NCBI GenBank assembly: GCA_964550025.1
Contig: CAZJYI010000006.1
Span: 62,001-126,000 of the forward strand
Direction of reading: 5' to 3'
DNA: 64,000 nt
DNA from: CAZJYI01 sp964550025
GTDB taxonomy: Bacteria; Verrucomicrobiota; Kiritimatiellia; UBA8416; CAYOBW01
Made by a program: the position numbers and the translations under genes. The notes under the pieces are model-generated. The model worked only from the letters and a program-made list of their open reading frames with translations. It had not been told where the DNA came from and ran no database searches. This document shows, piece by piece, positions 1 through 7,416 of the stretch (the first letter of the stretch is position 1; each line of letters begins with the position of its first letter).

Positions 1-538
1 GTGGCGGTTCGATCACGAGCTCCGAGATGCACTCGAACGGCACCCAGTAGTACTTCCCGTCGATGATGGCCTCGAGCACCGGGCCAAGGCGCGGATCGGC
101 GTCGGCAATCCACTCGAACGCCTGGTCGTTGATGCGGCCCGAGACAGTCTCTGCGGCCCCGAACGCCTCGTCGCGCAATTCCGCGGCCGCGGCGTGCTCC
201 CCCTTTGCGAGCAGTTGCAGCGCCTGGGTCAGGCGCACGACCCACTCGCTGGGTTCCCCGAAAATGAGCGGCGAGCGCTTGCCGGCGAAGACATCCGCAC
301 GCAGTGCCTCGCAATTCAGCGCCGTGCGGTACATCTGGGCCAGCATCCTGGAGTCGGGATCCAGTTCGGCGGCCACGTTCAGCTGCGTGATGGCCCGCTC
401 CCATTGACCCAGGACGCTGAGCAACTGAAACAGAAAAACACGCAGGTCGGACTTGGACGGATTGGAGCGTATCTCGGCCTGCAGGGTCGACAGGGCTTGG
501 TCAAGATCGCCTGTCTGAAGGTATTCCTCGGCATGCAT
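1..538 (-). CDS. tagJ: TagJ/ImpE-type type VI secretion accessory protein (3' end off window)
   Basis: The gene runs off the left edge; about 179 residues of a family usually near 270 are visible. The chosen ATG opens MHAEEYLQTGDLDQALS, a TPR-like start typical of ImpE/TagJ, and YYWVPFE, the family's most recognisable motif, lies near residue 165. In other systems TagJ binds the N-terminus of the TssB sheath subunit and affects sheath disassembly by ClpV. Here it is the last visible member of a minus-strand tssA-tssB-tssC-tagJ series, 291 bp after tssC. The gap holds a dispersed hairpin repeat, so tagJ may have its own transcript. The family assignment is firm; which accessory role it plays here is inference. 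Confidence 0.85.
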   Translation of the reverse strand, partial: MHAEEYLQTGDLDQALSTLQAEIRSNPSKSDLRVFLFQLLSVLGQWERAITQLNVAAELDPDSRMLAQMYRTALNCEALRADVFAGKRSPLIFGEPSEWVVRLTQALQLLAKGEHAAAAELRDEAFGAAETVSGRINDQAFEWIADADPRLGPVLEAIIDGKYYWVPFECISELVIEPP

Positions 539-607
539 TGAATGTCATTCCTTCCTTACACCAGCAGAACCGTGCCTCTCCGCTACCAGTATCCGCCATT
601 CTCTTGT

Positions 608-668
608 CTTCTTGACGGGATCCACAGGGTCTACCGGATGATCCTGTTGATCCTGTCAATCCTGTCCG
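608..668. repeat. Dispersed GATCCTGTTGATCCTGTC element, copy A
   Basis: GATCCTGTTGATCCTGTC lies at 640-657, preceded by an imperfect inverted partner (ACAGGGTCTACCGGAT) and followed by a third CCTGTCC. The same 18-mer recurs at 33116-33133 with the same TTCTTGAC lead-in, so this is a dispersed intergenic element. It fills part of the 291-bp space between tssC and tagJ. The rest of that space shows no gene. Confidence 0.75.
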
Positions 669-829
669 AACTGTCGCCCGGCTGCGGCCAAACCGTGTCG
701 TCTTGCCATCACCGTGTTCAGCTCACTGCAACCTTGTCCTACGCGAAGCGGACCGGCGGCAGGTCCCCGCGCGCGATGGCGCGCGGACCCGGCCGACGGC
801 CCTCTTCGCCCTGTTTCGTGCGTCCTCCC

Positions 830-2326
830 TTACGAACCGCCCTTGGCGGACGGAAGCTTGGATACCAAGCGCAGGGAGACGGTCAGTCCCTCGAGCTGGT
901 AATGCGGACGCAGGAAGAACTTGGCGCTGTAGTACCCCGGAGCGCCCGGGACCTCTTCCACCTGGACCTCGGCCGCGGCCAGCGGGTATCTGGCCTTCAC
1001 GTCGTCGGAGGCCGTCGCGTCCGTGGTCACGTACTGCGTGATCCAGCGGTTCAGCCACTTCTGAACCTCGTCGCGCTCCTTGAACGAGCCGATCTTGTCG
1101 CGCACGATGCACTTCAGGTAGTGCGCAAAACGGCACGTGGCGAACAGGTACGGCAGGCGCGAGCCAAGCTGTGCGTTCGCCGTGGCGTCGGGATCGTCGT
1201 ACTCCGCCGGCTTGTGAAGCGACTGGGCGCCGACGAACACGCTGTAGTCCGTGTTCTTCCAGTGCGAGAGCGGCATCAGACCGTTCTTGGCCAGCTCGGC
1301 CTCGCGACGGTCCGTGATCGCGATCTCGGTGGGGCACTTCATGTCCACGCCGCCGTCATCCGTCGGGAACGTGTGGCAGGGCAGGCCTTCCACCATGCCG
1401 CCGCTCTCCACGCCGCGAATGGTGGAACACCAGCCGTAGGTCTTGAAGGCGCGGTTGACGTTCGTGGCCATCGCGAAGGCGGAATTGGACCAGCAGTACT
1501 TGCTGTGCTCGGCGCCCTCGGTGTCTTCCTCGAAATCGAACTCCTCGACGGGGTCCGTCTTCGAACCGTAGGGCAGGCGCGAGAGGAAACGCGGCATCGT
1601 CAGCCCGACGTACTTCGAATCCTCCGACTCGCGCAGCGAACGCCAGGCGGCGTATTCCGCGGTCTGAAAGATCTTGGTCAGGTCGCGGGGGTTGCCCAGC
1701 TCCTGCCACGTGTCCATGTTCATCAGGTCCGGCTCCGCGGCCGCGAGGAACGGCGCGTGGGCCGCGGCAGCGATCTGCGACATGCCGCCGAGGATCTCCA
1801 CGTTCTGCGGCGTGTGGTCGAAGTAATAGTCGCCAACCAGGCAGCCGTAGGGCTCGCCGCCGGGCGTACCGTACTCGTCCTCGTACATGCGCTTGAACAG
1901 CGGGCTCTGGTCCCAGGCCGTGCCCTTGAACTTCTTCAGCGTCTTGCCCAGGTCCTTCTTGGAGATGTTCATGACCCGGATCTTCAGGGTCTCGTCCGTC
2001 TCCGTGTTGTTTACCAGGTGCGACAGGCCGCGCCACGTCCCCTCGATCTGCTGGAAAGCATCGTTGTGCATGATCAGGTTGATCTGCTCGCTGAGCTTCT
2101 TGTCGAGCTCGGCGATCATCGACTCGATGGTCTTGACCGCGTCGTCCGAGATGAGGGCCGTCTCGGCCATGGCTTGCGACGCCAGGGTCTGCACGGCCGT
2201 CTGCACGGCCTCCTTCGCCCGGTCCGTCTTGGGTTTGAATTCCTGCTGGAGGAGCGATTCGAAATCGGTCATCTCCATGGTTTCGGCTGCTGCTGCCTGT
2301 GCGGCTTCCTGTTGTGCTTCAGCCAT
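830..2326 (-). CDS. tssC: Type VI secretion contractile sheath large subunit TssC
   Basis: 498 residues, the normal size for TssC/VipB/ImpC (EvpB family). TssC co-assembles with TssB into the cytoplasmic contractile sheath that drives the Hcp tube. Visible landmarks are an N-terminal helical region with LIMHNDAFQQIEGTWRGL, the mid-domain GCLVGDYYFDHTP and RLPYGSKTDPVEEFDFEE, and the C-terminal LRPHYQLEGLTVSLRLVSKL that packs in the sheath handshake. The start follows a strong AGGAGG that overlaps the tssB stop, and only 2 bp separate the genes, so TssB and TssC should be translated together. It looks intact. A second TssC-like gene begins beyond the assembly gap at 4429. Confidence 0.95.
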   Translation of the reverse strand: MAEAQQEAAQAAAAETMEMTDFESLLQQEFKPKTDRAKEAVQTAVQTLASQAMAETALISDDAVKTIESMIAELDKKLSEQINLIMHNDAFQQIEGTWRGLSHLVNNTETDETLKIRVMNISKKDLGKTLKKFKGTAWDQSPLFKRMYEDEYGTPGGEPYGCLVGDYYFDHTPQNVEILGGMSQIAAAAHAPFLAAAEPDLMNMDTWQELGNPRDLTKIFQTAEYAAWRSLRESEDSKYVGLTMPRFLSRLPYGSKTDPVEEFDFEEDTEGAEHSKYCWSNSAFAMATNVNRAFKTYGWCSTIRGVESGGMVEGLPCHTFPTDDGGVDMKCPTEIAITDRREAELAKNGLMPLSHWKNTDYSVFVGAQSLHKPAEYDDPDATANAQLGSRLPYLFATCRFAHYLKCIVRDKIGSFKERDEVQKWLNRWITQYVTTDATASDDVKARYPLAAAEVQVEEVPGAPGYYSAKFFLRPHYQLEGLTVSLRLVSKLPSAKGGS

Positions 2327-2328
2327 GA

Positions 2329-2862
2329 TCAGCCCTCCTGGTTGGAATCTTCAGCACCTTCGCCCTGCTTCGGCGCCGAGGACAGCGCCTGCATCAGCGC
2401 GGGGTCGTTGAGAAGCTTGTTCACGAGTTCCTCGGCCCCGCCCTTGCCGTCCATGTAGGTCAGCAGGTTGGCAAGCTGCGTGCGCGCGGTCAGCAGTGTA
2501 TTCAGAGCATCGACCTTCTTGGCGACCGCGGCCGGCGAGAAGTCGTCCATGCTGTCGAAGGTCAGATCGACGCTGAGATTGCCTTCGCCCGTCAGCGTGT
2601 TTGGAACCTGGAAGGCCACGCGCGGCTTGGCCGCCTTCATGCGGTCGTCGAAATTGTCCACGTCAATCTCGAGGAACTTCCGGTCGGCAACGGCCTCCAG
2701 GGGCTCCTCGGGCTTCCCGGACAGGTCAGCCATGACCCCCATGACGAATGGCAGGCTGATCTTCTGCTCGGCACCGTACGTCTCCAGATCGTACTCGATC
2801 TGCACCCGGGGCGCGCGATTGCGCGCGATGAACTTCTGGCTGCTTGCTTTCGCCTTGGCCAT
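2329..2862 (-). CDS. tssB: Type VI secretion contractile sheath small subunit TssB
   Basis: 177 residues, normal for TssB/VipA/ImpB. The N-terminus (SSQKFIARNRAPRVQIEYDL) and the LPFVMGVMADLSGKP segment are diagnostic; LTFDSMDDFSPAAV marks the conserved C-terminal half. It polymerises with TssC to form the sheath. The gene is directly upstream of tssC and 210 bp downstream of tssA; the spacer has no obvious terminator. The last residues are acidic and Gln/Glu-rich (GEGAEDSNQEG). Confidence 0.95.
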   Translation of the reverse strand: MAKAKASSQKFIARNRAPRVQIEYDLETYGAEQKISLPFVMGVMADLSGKPEEPLEAVADRKFLEIDVDNFDDRMKAAKPRVAFQVPNTLTGEGNLSVDLTFDSMDDFSPAAVAKKVDALNTLLTARTQLANLLTYMDGKGGAEELVNKLLNDPALMQALSSAPKQGEGAEDSNQEG

Positions 2863-3072
2863 GATGCTCTCTCCCTCCGCTTTGCGCCCCCGTGTTCAAG
2901 GGCGACTGTTGTTTGTTTTCTATGTCTGCGGCCGCGCCCGAATTGCGTGCTCGAAGCGGGAGAACTCACCCCGCGGCCGGCCGGTGAATCCCTCTCCGCG
3001 TTGTCTTACCCCTGCGTACGAAAGCCTAGATAAAGCCCCCCCCTGCGTCAACATGTATTGTTGCCGTTTTGG

Positions 3073-4134
3073 CTACTCCTCCGAGTCCTCATCGATTCCG
3101 CCGCTCACCATCTTGACCTGCTTCAGGGCGTCCGGCGAGAGATCCCGGATGATATCGACAAAGCTCTTGCCTACCAGGCCCTTGGCGCGTTTCAGAACGA
3201 GTGGAACGGGGCTCGATGGTTCGTTGCGCTCGTAGTACTGCATGATGCGCTCGATGGCCCGCAGGACGTCCTGGTCGGAGTTGATTGTCCCCGGAGGCGC
3301 GGCTTTCGCGCCGCCGGTGGCGCCGCCCCCGTCTCCGGCCCCCTCACCCTCCTCCTCGGTCGCGCCCGTACCGTAGCCCCGTCGTTCCAGCGCCTCGTCC
3401 GTGTGCGTCAGCGCCTGCTTGAGCGTGGAGGTCAACGCATCCAGATTGGGCGCCGACCCGGCGCCGACCGTTTCCGTCAGAAACTTGTCCAGCGCCGTGA
3501 CGTGTTCAACGCTGTCGGCGATGGCCTGCCGCGTGGCCTGCAGCGCCTCGATGTCCGTATCCTCGAAAGCCCCGTTGATGACGGCAAGGTCGGGCACGGA
3601 GACGTCCTCACCCTCCGGCGCCGGCAGTTCCCCCGTCGCCAGCAGGATGTCGTTCAGCCCGAAGCTGCCCATCTGTTTCGAGCTGCAGAGCGGCGCCGCC
3701 ATGATCCGCTCGCGGAACTTCATGGGGTCCTGGTAGCTCGAAGCCGGCGGAGAGAGCGACACGATGATGTTTATGCGCTCGAGCGGGTCGTTGTTGTCGT
3801 CCGGGTCGAGCTGCGGGTGGATGCTGTCCCAGTAGGTCACGATGGCGCGATGCAATAGCGTTATTCCGTCCCGGAAACCGGCAATGCCGTCACGTGCGAC
3901 CTGCGCCAACGCCAGGTAGACGAGGACCCGGAGATCCTTGCTGCGCGTCAGCAACTCCATGCAAGCGTCCTGGACCTCCCGCCAATTCGGCTCCTCACCC
4001 TCCGAGAACTGCGTTTCGGCCGTGCCCTTGGCCGCATTCTCCAGTTCAAGGTACGCCGGATCGTAGCTGATATCCTCCCCGCAGGGCGCGTCCGGCGAGA
4101 GTTCCTGCAACAAGCTCTCAACGTCAAGACTCAC
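3073..4134 (-). CDS. tssA: Type VI secretion protein TssA (ImpA N-terminal family)
   Basis: 353 residues from a GTG start preceded by AAGGAG; the frame is open further upstream but has no ribosome site or conservation there. The ImpA_N domain occupies roughly residues 1-130, with the signature LSPDAPCGEDISYDP. A Gly/Glu-rich linker (near residues 240-270) follows, then a short C-terminal domain (VLRAIERIMQYYERNEPSSP) typical of the shorter TssA class. TssA caps or primes the growing sheath and tube at the baseplate or distal end. It is the first gene of the visible tssA-tssB-tssC-tagJ series. Its promoter would lie in the 194 bp before the gap. Confidence 0.9.
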   Translation of the reverse strand: MSLDVESLLQELSPDAPCGEDISYDPAYLELENAAKGTAETQFSEGEEPNWREVQDACMELLTRSKDLRVLVYLALAQVARDGIAGFRDGITLLHRAIVTYWDSIHPQLDPDDNNDPLERINIIVSLSPPASSYQDPMKFRERIMAAPLCSSKQMGSFGLNDILLATGELPAPEGEDVSVPDLAVINGAFEDTDIEALQATRQAIADSVEHVTALDKFLTETVGAGSAPNLDALTSTLKQALTHTDEALERRGYGTGATEEEGEGAGDGGGATGGAKAAPPGTINSDQDVLRAIERIMQYYERNEPSSPVPLVLKRAKGLVGKSFVDIIRDLSPDALKQVKMVSGGIDEDSEE

Positions 4135-4328
4135 GGTACTTCGCTCCTTCCGCTGTGAATGCGCAACTGCCCCGGCGACACCGTGTTCGGAAGTGCCCCT
4201 GCATGGCATCGCCACGAAGATGCCACCCCCGTCTGCGGCCCGCCACCAAACCACTTGTCAGCATAGCCGTGATAGCTATACTAGAGGTCAAGCACAGAAG
4301 GGGCAACGGAAAAACTAAGTTTTCGCGG

Positions 4329-4428
4329 NNNNNNNNNNNNNNNNNNNNNNNNNNNNNNNNNNNNNNNNNNNNNNNNNNNNNNNNNNNNNNNNNNNNNNNN
4401 NNNNNNNNNNNNNNNNNNNNNNNNNNNN
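4329..4428. other. Assembly gap (100 N)
   Basis: Exactly 100 undetermined bases, the conventional length for a scaffold gap of unknown size. It cuts off the 5' part of the TssC-like gene on the right. The real distance, and possibly the orientation, between tssA and that gene are therefore unknown. Confidence 0.98.
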
Positions 4429-5070
4429 CTCGTGCACGAGGCATGCCGCATACCGGGTGCCGTTCCCTGGACGCTGATCGTGGGATTGTACGACTTCACC
4501 ACGGGCGACGCCGCGCTTCTGAACCTGCTTGGGGGGCTGGCGGCCATGGGGGGCGCCACATTCCTCGGCGGGCTGACCTACGACCCGTCTGCTTCCCCCG
4601 AGGGACAGGTCGAAGGCGATGCGGCCTGGCAGGCGCTGCGGCAGTCACCGGCCGCGGGGGCCATCGGCCTTTCCGTGCCGCGCGTGATGATGCGCCTTCC
4701 CTATGGAGCAAAGACGGAGCCGCTCGACCGCTTCGACTTCGAGGAGATCGCGGGCGCACCGTCTACGGGCGACTACCTGTGGGGCACATCGGCTGTAGCC
4801 TGCGCCTGCATGCTGGCGCAGGCCTACTCGCAGCAGGGACGGGGCTTCAGGCCCGGCGCGATCAGCGAGATCGGCAGCCTGCCCCTCCACGTCTACAAGC
4901 AGGACGGCGAATCGAAGATGACGCCCTGCGCCGAAGGCTGGCTCAGCGACGGCGACGCCGAAGACCTCATCGCCGCCGGCATCATCCCCGTCATGTCCAT
5001 CCGCGGCCGCGACGCCGTCCGCGTCGAACAGTTCGTTGCCCTGTCGGGAGCGGGTTTGAAGGTAGGGTAG
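4429..5070 (+). CDS. Second TssC-like sheath protein, C-terminal part (5' end in gap)
   Basis: The frame is open from the gap edge; 213 residues are visible. PWTLIVGLYDFTTGDAAL, the TssC core RLPYGAKTEPLDRFDFEEI, the YLWGTSAVACACMLAQAY segment and a RPGAISEIGSLPLHVYKQDG block place it in the TssC sheath family. The C-terminus (GIIPVMSIRGRDAVRVEQF) differs from canonical TssC and resembles the variant sheath proteins, often TssB-TssC-like fusions, found as second copies in some T6SS loci. No valid start is visible, so full length and any N-terminal TssB-like part are unknown. It points away from the tssABC series. Whether it builds a sheath, or is a chaperone or regulator, is not known. Confidence 0.75.
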   Translation, partial: LVHEACRIPGAVPWTLIVGLYDFTTGDAALLNLLGGLAAMGGATFLGGLTYDPSASPEGQVEGDAAWQALRQSPAAGAIGLSVPRVMMRLPYGAKTEPLDRFDFEEIAGAPSTGDYLWGTSAVACACMLAQAYSQQGRGFRPGAISEIGSLPLHVYKQDGESKMTPCAEGWLSDGDAEDLIAAGIIPVMSIRGRDAVRVEQFVALSGAGLKVG

Positions 5071-5090
5071 GGGAGACGGCAGGTGGCGAA

Positions 5091-5260
5091 GTAGCGCCGG
5101 CTTTCCTGCCGGTGACCAGTGGCGCGGGAGTCCGTCCCGCGCATCCCGTAGCGCCGGCTTTCCTGCCGGTGATCAGTGGCGCGGGAGTCCGTCCCGCGCA
5201 TCCCGTAGCGCCGGCTTTCAGCCGGTGATCAGTGGCGCGGGAGTCCGTCCCGCGCATCCC
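5091..5260 (+). repeat. Three tandem copies of a 57-bp double-hairpin, GTAG-headed repeat
   Basis: Copies start at 5091, 5148 and 5205; the period is 57 bp and the third copy is slightly shorter. Each begins GTAGCGCCGGC, folds as a first hairpin (CGCCGGC/GCCGGTG), then ACCAGTGG or ATCAGTGG, then a second hairpin (CGCGGGA/TCCCGCG). This is the layout of REP elements with a GTAG foot. The array fills much of the 376-bp space between the TssC-like gene and the Uma2 gene. The remaining 186 bp hold no gene I can support. Confidence 0.9.
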
Positions 5261-5446
5261 CATGGAGTGAGAGAGTGTGACGAGATGCCGTGAACTATCT
5301 CGTTTGGGCGGATTCGATTGATGAATAGCGGTTCTTGATCTGTGATTGCCTGAAGTTCTGGACATCAGAAATCACAAATCATCAATCGAGAATCATCGAT
5401 CGGTCTCCCGACACTGACAGGAAGGTCCCGCGCGGGATAGCCCGTA

Positions 5447-6076
5447 TCAGATTCCCGCCTGCTCCGTGCCGTACGGAGGTCGTCCTTCCTTCACCATGTC
5501 CACGCGTTCGTCCGGGTCGATGGGGTAGTTGAAGACCTCGGTAAGGCCGATGCGCAGATCCGGAAACACCACGCTCCATAGTGTTTCGTCTCTCTCGTAA
5601 GCATTTTCGATTCGGTAGCAGCCGTCGTCCAGAACAAGCACTTCCACCAACCACGGGTAGGGGGTGACGAGCCAGACCTCCTTGACGCCGCTTCGCGCAT
5701 ACAGACGCAACTTGCGTGTGCGATCGAAAGCGGAGGTCGAAGGCGACAGGATCTCGATGACGAGTGTCGGTGCACCTTCAATGTGGGTGCGCTTGATCTT
5801 GTCCTTCTCGCACACGACCGAGATGTCGGGCTGCACGACGTTCTCGCTATCCAGCTTCACGTCGGTCGGTGCCGGAAAGACCCGGCATTCCCGCTCGCGA
5901 AAGAAGCCGCCGAGCTGACAATCCAGTTCGTGCAGCAGCGTCTGGTGACGCGTGCCGGGGGCGGGCGTCATGGCATAGGCCCGCCCGTCGATAATCTCCC
6001 ACCGCTGCCCGTCGTCCCACGAGCGGTAGTCGCCCCACGTATAGCGAACATCCCGAGCCAAGGCCACACTCGACAC
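5447..6076 (-). CDS. Uma2-family (DUF820) PD-(D/E)XK endonuclease-like protein
   Basis: 209 residues, usual for Uma2/DUF820 proteins. The restriction-endonuclease-like core is visible: WEIIDGRAYAM near the N-terminus, VQPDISVVCEKD (the conserved PD) and LVIEILSPSTSAFDR (the E of the EXK-like motif). Members of this family are abundant in cyanobacteria and PVC genomes; their substrate is unknown and many are linked to mobile DNA. The start is a GTG with GAGGAG about 9 bp upstream. The gene stands alone, between the palindrome array and the truncated parE, consistent with an accessory region. Confidence 0.85.
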   Translation of the reverse strand: MSSVALARDVRYTWGDYRSWDDGQRWEIIDGRAYAMTPAPGTRHQTLLHELDCQLGGFFRERECRVFPAPTDVKLDSENVVQPDISVVCEKDKIKRTHIEGAPTLVIEILSPSTSAFDRTRKLRLYARSGVKEVWLVTPYPWLVEVLVLDDGCYRIENAYERDETLWSVVFPDLRIGLTEVFNYPIDPDERVDMVKEGRPPYGTEQAGI

Positions 6077-6135
6077 AACAACATCTCCTCACGCATCAAC
6101 AACGTACGCAGTCTACCACGCCCCCGGGCACATCC

Positions 6136-6225
6136 TCAATCCGAATTCCCGTCGGCTGCGATGTACTCGCAGATGCCTTCCAGATGCGAAGCGGCACGAG
6201 GCGACCAGATCAGGCGTGCAGCCAT
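6136..6225 (-). pseudogene. Truncated ParE-type toxin (first 29 residues only)
   Basis: An ATG inside the 3' end of the antitoxin gene opens MAARLIWSPRAASHLEG, then ICEYIAADGNSD and a stop. WSPRAASHLEGICEYIA is the start of a ParE/RelE-superfamily toxin, normally about 95-100 residues. The overlap with the antitoxin stop is the usual ParDE arrangement. Everything after the second helix is missing and the uma2 start lies 60 bp beyond, so the toxin was cut off by a deletion or rearrangement and should be inactive. Confidence 0.75.
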
Positions 6226-6398
6226 TTGGACATGCGCCTTTCAATGTCCTGGTGCGGTATGCCTTTGCCTTCATCGAGCTCACGGATTCCGGCATCGACC
6301 TGGGCTTTGAAGTAGAGTTCTTCCATGATCTCGTCAAGGGTGCTGCTGTCCGGCAGTTCCCTGACCATGGAGACGACTTGGTCTTTGATTGCGCTCAT
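6210..6398 (-). CDS. Small antitoxin-like protein, partner of the truncated ParE
   Basis: 62 residues, MSAIKDQVVSMVRELPDSS through RRMSKWLHA. The SSTLDEIMEELYFKAQVDAGIREL helix pair and the short C-terminal tail are typical of small ParD/addiction-module antitoxins encoded just before ParE toxins. The 3' end overlaps the truncated toxin by 16 bp. A perfect palindrome (GTACGC-2-GCGTAC) lies 34 bp upstream and could be its autoregulatory operator. With the toxin broken, this is an orphan antitoxin that might still neutralise related toxins elsewhere (inference). Confidence 0.7.
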   Translation of the reverse strand: MSAIKDQVVSMVRELPDSSTLDEIMEELYFKAQVDAGIRELDEGKGIPHQDIERRMSKWLHA

Positions 6399-6431
6399 GC
6401 TGTACCTGTCCCCTGCTGATTCAGTTGTATA

Positions 6432-6445
6432 GTACGCGGGCGTAC
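6432..6445. promoter_or_regulatory. Perfect palindrome upstream of the antitoxin, possible operator
   Basis: GTACGC-GG-GCGTAC, two 6-bp arms, 34 bp before the antitoxin start. TACTATAC next to it on the minus strand could serve as a -10 region. Palindromic operators over the promoter are the rule for ParD-type autoregulation; binding here is inferred. Confidence 0.45.
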
Positions 6446-6562
6446 GTCGAAATGAAAGCACGAGATCACCCCCGTCTCCCGCACCGTTCGGTAGCTGTTT
6501 AGCCTTCGAATGCTGACTGTTGGGAAACTCGTCCCCTTGTCGCCTGAGAGACCGAACAGACA

Positions 6563-6841
6563 CTACCGTGCCCGTTCCGCCTTGATCCGGTAGAACCGTG
6601 GGATCGGGCCTTTGCCATCGAACAAACGGTTGGTCTCCGGCATGCCCGGGATGTTCGTGAAGATCACGATCCACGGTGGGTTGGATCCCGTCAGACCGGC
6701 CGCGCGTTCAACGTATTGAGTCGCATTGGTACCACCAACCCAGACGACCTCCACGCCGCCGGTTGTCTGCATGAGTCTCAGCACCTTGAGCACAGATTCC
6801 CGGTTCGTTGGGTCGGTGGTCGCGATGAACTCCTTCCAATC
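6563..6841 (-). pseudogene. C-terminal fragment of an unrecognised protein
   Basis: An open stretch without a plausible start, reading DWKEFIATTDPTNRESVL and later NPPWIVIFTNIPGMPETN to a stop after RIKAERAR. It has protein-like composition and the regional strand. It abuts the interrupted speE sequence exactly where speE homology stops (after FIYHE), so it looks like the tail of another gene joined by a deletion. I do not recognise the family. Confidence 0.5.
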
Positions 6842-7036
6842 TCATGGTAGATGAACTCGTCTCTCTCGGTGGTTTGCACAATCCCGTCGAGGAGCAGCAT
6901 GCGGCCGTCAGCGTGGGTGTCGACAATCTGTATGTGCTGGAAACGGGGTCTCTCCTTCGTAGAGCACTTCGCGGACCCGGCACCGCGAGACATCGTCCTC
7001 CCAACGCTCTTCAATGCATTCAGGGCTGTCGTTCAC
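6842..7036 (-). pseudogene. speE: Spermidine synthase remnant: frameshifted and truncated
   Basis: Begins with a GTG overlapping the speD stop by 4 bp and reads ECIEERWEDDVSRCRVREVLYEGETPF. An extra C in TTTCCAGCAC then shifts the frame. The other frame continues HIQIVDTHADGRMLLLDG and TTERDEFIYHE, the signature start of the spermidine synthase (SpeE) catalytic domain. Homology then ends abruptly at 6842, leaving about a quarter of the gene. The SAM-binding core is absent, so no activity is expected. Confidence 0.85.
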
Positions 7037-7416
7037 TGAGATCCCCGCCGCAATTCCTGAACCCGGTACACGTCGGGTTCCAGCTCATCCCGGAGCTTCC
7101 GGATGGCCTTGTGCGGCTCCGCGCAGCCACATACGAACACATCGACTGCGGCGTAGCCGTGCTCGTGCTCGGGCCAAGTGTGAATGCTGATGTGAGATCC
7201 TTTGAGCATCGCCATTCAGCTCACGCCGTTGCCCGGCGTGAGCGCACGGAAGTGCGCAGCGATGAGTGAGGCGCCGCACGCCGCCACGGCGGCGCGCACT
7301 GCAGCTTCGATCCTCCCAACGTCATCGAGGTAGCGTGTGCCCCAAAGATCCGCGATCAAGTGCGTCCCAATATGCACCGAAGCGTCAGCTCTGCCGTTGG
7401 GCAGCAAATCCTCCAC
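7033..7416 (-). pseudogene. speD: S-adenosylmethionine decarboxylase (SpeD/SpeH) with in-frame stop
   Basis: Reads VHIGTHLIADLWGTRYLDD, then ALTPGNGVS, an in-frame TGA at 7216-7218, then directly KGSHISIHTWPE and HGYAAVDVFVCG. Both halves share a frame and match bacterial AdoMet decarboxylase, which makes the aminopropyl donor for spermidine. A Gly codon (GGA) is expected at the TGA, so one substitution explains it. Two further lesions: the residue before the pyruvoyl-forming Ser is Gly instead of Glu (ESHI in the family), and a 6-bp GAGCAC duplication gives WPEHEHGYAA. Self-cleavage is therefore unlikely even with read-through. Its GTG start lies inside the 3' end of the upstream gene. Confidence 0.85.

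Noticed and set aside
542..2458. A 638-residue plus-strand open frame
   Set aside because: Antisense to tssC/tssB, which have clear family matches.
4124..5228. Open frames that cross the N gap
   Set aside because: Undetermined bases make them artefacts.
5091..5260. CRISPR array
   Set aside because: The whole 57-bp unit repeats with no unique spacers, and no cas genes are present.
7216..7218. TGA recoded as glycine in speD
   Set aside because: Other genes in the window end in TGA, for example the sulfatase at 36427 and the antitoxin at 6210, and speD carries further lesions.
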